Shown one piece after another: positions 1-5,468 of a stretch of DNA of 5,468 bases (positions within the stretch are counted from its first letter, which is position 1; each line of letters begins with the position of its first letter). The DNA is from Paracoccaceae bacterium (GTDB lineage Bacteria; Pseudomonadota; Alphaproteobacteria; Rhodobacterales; Rhodobacteraceae). The position numbers were made by a program, and so were the translations under genes. A model generated the notes under the pieces. It was not told where the DNA came from. It did not search any database and worked only from the letters and a program-made list of their open reading frames with translations. The stretch covers positions 1-5,468 of the forward strand of contig DOIS01000003.1 in assembly GCA_003511785.1 (NCBI GenBank), read 5' to 3'.

Positions 1-1182
1 AGCGGTTCGACGGTGCCGGGGGCGGGGTTGGTCGCCGCCGATCTGGGACCGGAACAGCAGGTCGGGCATGAGGCGGTGATCCGCGCCACGGTGCTGGGCG
101 GAGGCGAATTGACCGCGACCCGCGGCGATTTCACCGCAACCCGGACTGTGCCCGACAGCGACCGGCTGCGGCCGGTGCGGCTCGGCACCCGGTTCGAGGC
201 GCGGGGGCTGCGCCATGTGCGGCTGCGCTTTGCCGGGGACGGCGGGGATCAGGCGCGGGCGCTCTATACGCTGGTGCGGGGGCCGGCGCGGGTTCTCGCC
301 TTCGGCCGTGCGCCCTGGCTCGACGGGCTCGATCCGACAAGCTGGATCGTGGAGCGCGCCGACCCGGCCGCGCCTCCCGATCCTGCGCGTTATGACCTGA
401 TGGTGATCGACGGCCTGGCGCCGGCCGATTTTCCGTCGGGCTATGACAGGGCGCTGCTCAAGGCGGTGCGGCGCACCGGGCTGTTTCTGGTAAATGGCGG
501 GCTGCGCGGTAGCGTGGAATCGCCGCAGCGGATCGCCGACTGGAACGAGAGCGCTCTGTCGCCGGTCCTGCCGGTGGACAGCGATCCTCGCAAGTTCTTC
601 GCCAATCCGCCGCGCCGGGACGTGGTGATCATGATCGACGTATCCGGCTCGATGTCCGGATCTCTTCCGGTGGCGCGGGGGGTGGCCGAGCGGGTGCTCG
701 ACCAGCTCAGGCCCAAGGACTCGGTGGCCATCCTGCCGTTCTCCGACCACACCGAGCCGGGCTTTTCGCAGCGTGCCGCCACCCCGGCGGCGCTGGCCGA
801 GGCGCGGGCGTTCCTGGGGCGCCTGCAGGCCGGGGGCGGCACGGCGCCGGACAGCACATTGCGGGCGGCGGCGGGTTTGGCATCGAATTACTGCGCCTAT
901 TTCTTCATTTCGGACGCAGGGTTTGCCCCCCCCAGCACCAGCCCTCAATGTTTCACGACGGCTGTTTCGACAGAGGGCGTTTCGTTTCCCGGCGGGGTTG
1001 CCGACTGGGGTCAGGAAATCCTGCTGCGGGGCGGGCGCGGCATCGCTGCGCTCAAGCTGGAGTATTTCGAACGGGAAGAGCGCACGCGGTTCTACCGGCC
1101 GGGCCGCTTCAGGACCCGCCCGGTGGAAGAAACGGCGCTTCTGATCGGGCACGATGTGGACGGCATCGCCACCGCCTTTCCC

Positions 1183-1185
1183 TGA
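1183..1185 (+). other. In-frame TGA interrupting the VWA gene
   Basis: The TGA directly follows the codons for GIATAFP and is followed in the same frame by IDAEVVSLHASAPPDPVLAF. It falls inside what looks like a single domain after the VWA fold, where family members carry a continuous stretch ending in a 'DPLLAF'-like strand. A single C-to-T change from CGA (Arg), or G-to-A from TGG (Trp), would create it. No selenocysteine-type context or convincing downstream hairpin was seen by eye. Confidence 0.8.
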
Positions 1186-1269
1186 ATCGACGCCGAAGTT
1201 GTATCGCTGCACGCTTCCGCCCCGCCGGACCCGGTTCTGGCCTTCCGGCGCGACCCGGCCCATCCGGGC

Positions 1270-1869
1270 GTGGCGACGGCGGTGTTTCTGGGGCCGGTGC
1301 CGGAGGCCGCGCCGGCGGACGAGGTCGCGGCGCTGCTGGACCGGCTGGTGGGCTGGAACGCGCAGGATCGGTATGACATCCGCCTGCGCCAGACCGGCAA
1401 CCGGCTGGGCGTGGACGTGGTGGTGCTGGCGGGCGGGGGCGCTCCCACCGCGACGGGGCTGTCGGGGAGCTTTCGGCTGGATGACGGGCGCACCCTGGGG
1501 CTGGCCCTTCGCCCGGTCGGGCCGCCGGGCCGGTTCCGGGCCGAGCTGACGCTGCCGGCGTTGCAGCGCGCGGCGGCGGGGCGGTTCGTACTGGAGGAGG
1601 CGGGCCGGCCGCCGCAGGTCATCCCGATCGACCTGGCGCCGGGCGCAACGCGCGGACCGGGCGGCGGCGAGACCTTCGATTTCGGGGTCGATGCGGTGGT
1701 GCTGGAGACCATCGCGGCGCGGAGCGGGGGCGTCGATCTGGCGCGGACCGCGCCCGCCACGGATCGCATTGCGGCTCGGGATCGAGATGTGTATTTCCAC
1801 TCTTGGATGATTTCCCTGGCTGTTACATTTCTTGCGGCGGCATTATGGATTTCCGGGCGAAAAGGCTGA
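1270..1869 (+). CDS. Possible separate C-terminal fragment of the VWA protein (single transmembrane helix)
   Basis: If translation really stops at 1185, the first ordinary start codon in the same frame is the GTG at 1270, giving 199 residues that end at the TGA at 1867. No Shine-Dalgarno-like sequence precedes this GTG, and it cuts into a beta strand (DPVLAFRRDP lies just upstream), so it is probably not a true start. The fragment is beta-rich for most of its length (for example RLGVDVVVL and SGSFRLDDGRTLGLAL). It has a segment typical of the end of this family (VVLETIAARSGG) and ends in one transmembrane helix with an RKG tail. It is best read as the remnant of the interrupted gene; an independently made membrane protein is the less likely alternative. 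Confidence 0.3.
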   Translation: MATAVFLGPVPEAAPADEVAALLDRLVGWNAQDRYDIRLRQTGNRLGVDVVVLAGGGAPTATGLSGSFRLDDGRTLGLALRPVGPPGRFRAELTLPALQRAAAGRFVLEEAGRPPQVIPIDLAPGATRGPGGGETFDFGVDAVVLETIAARSGGVDLARTAPATDRIAARDRDVYFHSWMISLAVTFLAAALWISGRKG

Positions 1870-1870
1870 A

Positions 1871-2722
1871 ATGGCGGTTATTCAAGCACATAACGGGCAT
1901 TCGGACATTCGGTTCGACATCGGATCGGCCGAGGCCGCGATCCGGGACATGCAGAGGATCGGGCGGGCCGCTGTCGATGCTTTCCTGACCGGAAAAAAAA
2001 TCGAGGTTCTGGGTGGGTTTCCGGGGCTGTGCGGTTGGCTGTGGACCCGGTCGGATCAGTCTAAGGTAGTGTCTCGCGGGCTGCGTGTGGCGCTCGAGGG
2101 TATGCCGTTTTCGACCCCCCAGACCTTGTCGCCTGTGGGCGGGGCATTGCTGGCCGGATCGGTGCCGCCGCGCCGCGTGGACATGGCGGTGGACCGGCTG
2201 CGGTCGCTCTGGCGGCGGCTGATGCGGCGGGCGGAGGGCGGCGCGGCGCCCGGCGGGGACCTGTTGGCCGAGGCGCTGATCACCACGGCCTATGGCGATG
2301 CCGGGTTCCGTCTGGACGTGGCGGGGGCGTTGCGGCGGTCGCTGCGGTCGCGGGTGCTGTTCGATCCCGACGGCCCGCCGACGGCGGTGCCGGAACCGGC
2401 GACGGTCGCCGCTCTGGCGGTGGTACAGGGGCTGCCCGAGACCCTGCCGCCGGAGGTCGTGAGTGCGCTGCGAAAGGCTGCGGGACGGATGCTTTGCGCA
2501 GCGGGTTGGGCCGGGTTCTGGGATGTCTGGATGTTGCATGAAGCGGTTCGGACCTCGGCCAGCGCGCCGCTGCGCGGGATGCTGGAGCTTGCCGGGTTCG
2601 CGAAACGGGTATCCGAGGATCAAGATGGAGATGCGGAGGCAACGGAACCGGCGCAGATGAGGCCCGGCTGGCGCGCGGGCTGCCCCGGCTTTGCCAAGGC
2701 GTTGCTGAACGGAACGATATGA
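1871..2722 (+). CDS. Unrecognised mainly helical 283-residue protein between the VWA and MoxR genes
   Basis: I do not recognise this family. The ATG at 1871 lies one base after the previous stop and has AAAAGG (1860-1865) five bases upstream, which makes it preferable to the in-frame TTG at 1832 inside the previous gene. The protein begins MAVIQAHNGH. Much of it looks helical: residues 19-40, a basic amphipathic stretch at 101-120 (RLRSLWRRLMRR), 175-210, and an aromatic-rich stretch at 213-222 (WAGFWDVWML). It has no signal peptide, clear transmembrane segment or catalytic motif. The last 35-40 residues are acidic, then low in structure. Residues 41-44 are encoded across a run of eight A at 1993-2000. 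Tight coupling to the VWA gene upstream and the MoxR gene 25 bases downstream suggests a subunit or adaptor of the same system. The existence of the gene is well supported; its function is not known. Confidence 0.75.
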   Translation: MAVIQAHNGHSDIRFDIGSAEAAIRDMQRIGRAAVDAFLTGKKIEVLGGFPGLCGWLWTRSDQSKVVSRGLRVALEGMPFSTPQTLSPVGGALLAGSVPPRRVDMAVDRLRSLWRRLMRRAEGGAAPGGDLLAEALITTAYGDAGFRLDVAGALRRSLRSRVLFDPDGPPTAVPEPATVAALAVVQGLPETLPPEVVSALRKAAGRMLCAAGWAGFWDVWMLHEAVRTSASAPLRGMLELAGFAKRVSEDQDGDAEATEPAQMRPGWRAGCPGFAKALLNGTI

Positions 2723-2735
2723 AGGACCGAGGCGC

Positions 2736-2745
2736 GGGGGACAGG
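2736..2745 (+). promoter_or_regulatory. Ribosome binding site that supports the ATG at 2748 for the MoxR gene
   Basis: The purine-rich GGGGGACAGG lies just upstream of the ATG at 2748, with the GGGGGA block six bases away. No comparably placed site precedes the later GTG codons at 2808 and 2811; the nearest is AAGGAC at 2790-2795, with a 12-base gap. This makes 2748 the likely original start, so the TGA at 2781 lies inside the gene. Confidence 0.55.
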
Positions 2746-2747
2746 AC

Positions 2748-3791
2748 ATGTTCGAGACACAGGCGCTGAACGCGCTCTACTGAACGCACAAGGACACGCT
2801 GGACAAGGTGGTGGCGCTGGAGCAGGCGCTCAAGGCGCGGTTCTACGGGATGGACAAGACCGTGGAATGCATGATGCTGGCGTCGCTCACCGCCGAGCCG
2901 ATGGTGATGATCGGCCCGCCCGGCACGGCGAAATCACGGCTGACCCGGACCTTCTGCGATCTGCTCGGGCTGATCGGGGGCGAAGAGGCGGATGAAGGCG
3001 GGCAGGGAGCGCGGCGGGACGAGCGCTATTTCGAATATCTGCTGACCCAGTTCACAGAACCGTCGGAGCTGTTCGGATATTTTGATCTGGCCAAGCTGTT
3101 CGATCCCGTGCATCGTGAATTCGTGCGCGATAGTTCGGGCATGATTCAGAAGGCCGAAGTGGTTTTTCTTGACGAGGTGTTCAACGCCTCGAGCGCGATC
3201 CTCAACGCGCTTCTGACCTTCATGAACGAACGCAAGTTCCACGACCGGGGCACGGTGATCGACGTGCCGATGAAGCTGCTGTTCGCGGCCTCGAACCACC
3301 CCCCGCGCGAGGAGGGGCTGGGTGCGGTCTATGACCGGTTCCTGCTGCGCAGCCGGGTGTGCAACGTGTCGGCCGATGCCGAGACGCTGGGCGACATGAT
3401 GGCGGTGGCCTGGCAGGCGACCCATGCCATGCTTGAAGAGACCGATACCGATTTCACCGACCTGCTGGGACGGCTCGATACCTATCGTTTGGATGTCGAC
3501 CGCCTGACCGAGAACGGAGCCCTGCGGGTGGAGGAGACCGACCCGCTGTTCCATCGTCTGGCCGATCTGGTCACCGAGCTGCGCCGCCGCGACCTGTCGG
3601 AGATGTCGAACCGGCGGCTGGCCAAGTTCGCCGGTGTGATGGTTGCCAATGCGTTGCTGCGGTCGGCGCGGGAGGCGGCCGAGGAGGCGCGGATCGGCGC
3701 GGCGGATCTCAAGGTGATTCTGGACTACGGGCTGGACGCCGAGGATGACAGCACGGTGCGCAAACTGACCGATCACCTGATGGGGACCTGA
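2748..3791 (+). CDS. MoxR/RavA-type AAA+ ATPase with an in-frame TGA at codon 12 (open frame from 2808)
   Basis: A MoxR-family AAA+ ATPase couples ATP hydrolysis to remodelling or activating a partner, usually a VWA protein, in the cytoplasm. From the ATG at 2748 the frame reads MFETQALNALY, then TGA, then THKDTLDKVVALEQALKARF. The longest uninterrupted stretch starts at GTG 2808 (327 residues). Numbered from there, it shows Walker A GPPGTAKS (36-43), Walker B VVFLDEVF (118-125, D122/E123), the MoxR-typical block ILNALLTFMNERKF (131-144), sensor 1 N163 in ASNHP, an arginine-finger region YDRFLLR (175-181) and a likely sensor 2 at SNRR (267-270). The QFTEPSELFG stretch (81-90) resembles the RavA branch. 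The AAA+ core is therefore complete and only the N-terminal helix is affected by the TGA. Restart at GTG 2808 or 2811 could still give a near-complete enzyme. Its TGA stop overlaps the next ATG by one base (TGATG), so the two are probably translationally coupled. Confidence 0.88.
2781..2783 (+). other. In-frame TGA near the start of the MoxR gene
   Basis: This TGA is codon 12 when counted from the ATG at 2748 that has the good ribosome binding site. The flanking residues (ETQALNALY before, THKDTLDKVV after) look like one continuous amphipathic helix leading into the AAA+ core. A single transition from CGA or TGG would create it. It is the second such codon in this operon. Confidence 0.7.
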
Positions 3792-5413
3792 TGGCGGGAA
3801 TGGCGCTGTGGATAACCAGGACCGTCCCGGATCTGGGCGGGGACCCCACCGGGCGGCGGGCGGCGGCGCTGATGGCCGCCTTTGCCGAGCGCCACGTGCC
3901 GCTGCCCCCGAAGCTCGCCCGCGCCCTGGCCGCCTTGGAGGAGGCCCCGGTCCCGGCTGCGTCCCCGGTCTGGGGGCAGGCGTTCCTGCGTGCGGGCGAG
4001 GCGGTGGGCATGGCGCGGGTGATCGGTGGCACCCAGTTCTGGGCAGGCGCGGTGGCGGCCTTCCGCAAGGTGGTGGCCGAGCCGGTCCTGCGCCGCGCCG
4101 CCGTAGCCTGCGGGACGGCGCAGCTGTGCGGTGAGGCGGATCTCGCGGCCGGGGAGGGAGCGCTGGAGACGGATTGGGCGGCCCGGTTCGAGGTCGAGGT
4201 CGCCCGGCTTCTGACGGATGGCGACCGGATGGGGCAGGGGTTCTGGGCCGAAACAGCGGTGCGGCTGCATGGCGCGGCCTTGCTCCAGGCCGAGCGCCGC
4301 GCCGGGCAGATCGGGCGGCAGCTGGGCCGGCCGCAGGTGATGCCGGAACAGGAACCGCTCTTGTGCCGACTGATGTTCGAGGCTGAGCCGGACTTTCCCG
4401 AAAGCTTCCGGCTGCGGCGCCGGCGGCAGCGCTCGCGTTCGGTCTCGGACCGCAAGCGTTCCGGGATCCGGCCCAAGGAGGGTGGCGTGGCCGGGATACG
4501 GGTGACGACCCAGCTCGAAGACCTGCCGGACGCGATGTTGTCGGAGCTGATCCTGCCGCCCGAGCTGATCGCCAACCGGCTGTTGCACGAGGGGGTTCTG
4601 GTGCGGCACCGCCCGCCGTTCCGGCAGCCCAAGCGCGACCTCTTGTCCTTCTGCCTGTGCGACCGGCAGGCACGCGACCCGGCCAGCGCGGTGGCCAAGG
4701 CCGCATGGGCCGATGCGGCGATCCGGCTTCAGATATGGCTGGCCCAGGCGGGGCTCGCCAAGAGCGATCTGATCTGGGCGGAACAGGTCCCGATCGGCCT
4801 CAATGCCGACGTGATCCGGGTCGAGACCGCGCCCGAGCAGAAGCGGCTGGACCCAACCCGGATGGAAGGCCTCTTCCGGCGCCGAAGGCTGTTCGAGGCG
4901 GGGTTGCTGCCAAGCTTCGCAGATACGCTGAGCGGGCGGGCGAACGGGATCGGCGGGGATGCGGGCATTGACGAGACCGTGCGGGCGTTGGTCAAGACCG
5001 GCGTGGAACGGCTGCACACGCGGCTTCGGGTCGGCACCGGGCGACTTGGTCATGCCGAGGATCTCGGGCACCGGCCCGGCGACTACTTCCGGCGCGTGGT
5101 GCTTATGGTGCTGCCCGCCACCCATCCCGATGCCGGGCGGGTCGCAGAGGATTGGCCTTCGGTGGCGACCGCGCTGCGCGCCGCCTGCCGCCGCGCCTTT
5201 GACGCGGAAGCGCTGGTCAACGTGCTGGTTCTGCCGGATGGCATCGAGGCGGGCGCGCGGTTCGTCGCGGCGGGCGACACGGTGCTGTCCGACGATGCGG
5301 AGATCACGGTGCCGGAAGACCACGACGGGATCGAGGCGGTGAACCGGACCCTCGGCGCGCTTTCGGCTCTGTTCATCGACACGATCATGGAAGCCGTCGA
5401 TGTCCAAAACTGA
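3791..5413 (+). CDS. 540-residue protein with a degenerate VWA-like domain, probable MoxR partner
   Basis: The ATG at 3791 overlaps the MoxR stop by one base and has GGGGA (3782-3786) four bases upstream; an in-frame ATG at 3800 is an alternative. Residues 1-200 are mostly helical. An arginine-rich stretch follows (207-224, RLRRRRQRSRSVSDRKRSG). Next comes LEDLPDAMLSELILPPELI (242-260), which resembles the 'SEL' lead-in found before the VWA domain of MoxR-associated CoxE-like proteins. A hydrophobic strand LLSFCLCDRQA (284-294) sits where such proteins carry the DxSxS metal motif; D291 is kept but the serines are replaced by Q and A. The helix AKAAWADAAIRLQIWLAQAG (302-321) and strand SDLIWAE follow as in a VWA fold. 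The C-terminal half has more strands (RRVVLMVLP, LVNVLVLP). There is no signal peptide or membrane helix, so it is probably cytoplasmic. I infer a MoxR-bound VWA-like subunit that no longer binds metal; the fold itself is unproven. Confidence 0.7.
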   Translation: MAGMALWITRTVPDLGGDPTGRRAAALMAAFAERHVPLPPKLARALAALEEAPVPAASPVWGQAFLRAGEAVGMARVIGGTQFWAGAVAAFRKVVAEPVLRRAAVACGTAQLCGEADLAAGEGALETDWAARFEVEVARLLTDGDRMGQGFWAETAVRLHGAALLQAERRAGQIGRQLGRPQVMPEQEPLLCRLMFEAEPDFPESFRLRRRRQRSRSVSDRKRSGIRPKEGGVAGIRVTTQLEDLPDAMLSELILPPELIANRLLHEGVLVRHRPPFRQPKRDLLSFCLCDRQARDPASAVAKAAWADAAIRLQIWLAQAGLAKSDLIWAEQVPIGLNADVIRVETAPEQKRLDPTRMEGLFRRRRLFEAGLLPSFADTLSGRANGIGGDAGIDETVRALVKTGVERLHTRLRVGTGRLGHAEDLGHRPGDYFRRVVLMVLPATHPDAGRVAEDWPSVATALRAACRRAFDAEALVNVLVLPDGIEAGARFVAAGDTVLSDDAEITVPEDHDGIEAVNRTLGALSALFIDTIMEAVDVQN

Positions 5414-5468
5414 ACCGCGTCTGATCAAGGGCTACAGGCTCAAGCAGCTGAGCCCGACGGAGCTGCCC
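5400..5468 (+). CDS. Start of an unknown downstream gene (3' end outside window)
   Basis: The ATG at 5400 lies inside the end of the preceding gene, overlapping its TGA (5411-5413) by 14 bases in another frame. GGAAG (5389-5393) is placed six bases upstream, a good ribosome binding site. The 23 visible codons encode MSKTEPRLIKGYRLKQLSPT followed by ELP, a basic and polar N-terminus without a signal peptide. Too little is visible to name a family. In vWA-MoxR operons this place is often taken by a beta-propeller or effector protein, which is only a possibility here. The overlap indicates that the operon continues. Confidence 0.6.
   Translation, partial: MSKTEPRLIKGYRLKQLSPTELP

Larger units (their letters stand above)
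1..1869 (+). pseudogene. Membrane-anchored VWA protein with glutamine-amidotransferase-like domain; 5' end outside window, interrupted by in-frame TGA at 1183
   Basis: The frame is open from base 1, so the start lies upstream. Counting from the GTG at 13, residues 1-90 look like a beta-sandwich. Residues 91-190 fit the amidotransferase-like fold that precedes the VWA domain in this family (RYDLMVIDG, then LFLVNGG, then LPVDSD). Residues 203-335 are a VWA domain with a complete MIDAS metal site: D209-x-S211-x-S213, T277 and D301. The segment FYRPGRFRTRPVEETALLIG leads to TGA at 1183-1185. The same frame continues after it with DPVLAF and a long beta-rich domain, then a hydrophobic helix (WMISLAVTFLAAALWIS, 1804-1854), a short RKG tail and TGA at 1867. 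The domain order across the stop matches known membrane VWA/amidotransferase-like proteins, so both halves were one protein. The basic tail suggests the helix exits into the cytoplasm, placing the VWA domain outside the membrane. The amidotransferase-like fold probably has no enzymatic role, since no catalytic Cys/His pair is visible. Whether any full-length protein is made is unknown. Confidence 0.75.

Noticed and set aside
948..1376. A plus-strand frame spanning the TGA at 1183, which could suggest a frameshift bypass
   Set aside because: Its translation becomes a Gly/Arg/Ala-rich repeat, while family-like sequence stays in the VWA frame both before and after the TGA, so no frame change is needed.
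1803..1831. Possible sigma-70-like promoter (TTGGAT with TACATT) upstream of the 283-residue gene
   Set aside because: The spacer is only about 15 bases and the -10 match is weak. The lower GC here is explained by the codons of the transmembrane helix.
2723..2747. Possible terminator or regulatory element between the 283-residue gene and the MoxR gene
   Set aside because: The gap is only 25 bases and holds the ribosome binding site; no inverted repeat with a T tract is present.
1183..2783. Selenocysteine insertion at the two internal TGA codons
   Set aside because: Neither gene belongs to a known selenoprotein family, the positions are not catalytic cysteines, and no obvious SECIS-like hairpin follows either TGA by eye.
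2934..4706. A 590-codon open frame on the minus strand
   Set aside because: It runs opposite the MoxR ATPase and the next gene, and its translation is a low-complexity Pro/Arg/Ala-rich sequence, the usual signature of a shadow frame.
3773..5428. A 551-codon open frame on the minus strand covering the 540-residue gene
   Set aside because: Long antisense open frames are common opposite GC-rich genes with high third-position GC. It has no plausible family motifs and lies wholly opposite a well-supported coupled gene.

Overview
The window is GC-rich with strongly G/C-biased third codon positions. All supported genes are on the + strand and packed almost end to end. Codon use, short ribosome binding sites and the protein families resemble a high-GC alphaproteobacterium, perhaps of the Rhodobacterales. 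That placement is an impression from composition, not a proven assignment. No RNA genes, mobile elements, CRISPR arrays, promoters or terminators could be supported, so the window looks like the interior of one operon that is open at both ends.

Layout: (1) Positions 1-1869 hold the 3' portion of a gene for a membrane-anchored von Willebrand factor A (VWA) protein. It has a beta-sandwich-like N-terminal part, a glutamine-amidotransferase-like fold, a VWA domain with an intact metal site, a C-terminal domain and a final transmembrane helix. An in-frame TGA at 1183-1185 interrupts it. (2) Positions 1871-2722 encode an unrecognised, mostly helical 283-residue protein. (3) Positions 2748-3791 encode a MoxR/RavA-type AAA+ ATPase with all its motifs, but codon 12 of the best-supported start is another in-frame TGA (2781-2783). 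(4) Positions 3791-5413 encode a 540-residue protein whose middle resembles a VWA domain that has lost its metal-binding serines. (5) Positions 5400-5468 are the first 23 codons of a further gene.

As a set, VWA protein, MoxR ATPase, degenerate VWA-like partner and unknown subunits resemble the vWA-MoxR 'ternary' systems (including the MoxR-vWA-beta-propeller, bpX, type) that Aravind and colleagues proposed as NTP-dependent conflict or chaperone modules. In such systems the MoxR ATPase is thought to remodel or load a VWA-bearing partner. The assignment here rests on motif recognition and gene order only.

The most striking observation is two in-frame TGA codons in two genes of one operon. The coding frame is clearly preserved on both sides of each, while four other TGA codons act as ordinary stops at gene junctions. 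Recent inactivation, sequence error, or readthrough/re-initiation are the options. Global reassignment of TGA is unlikely.
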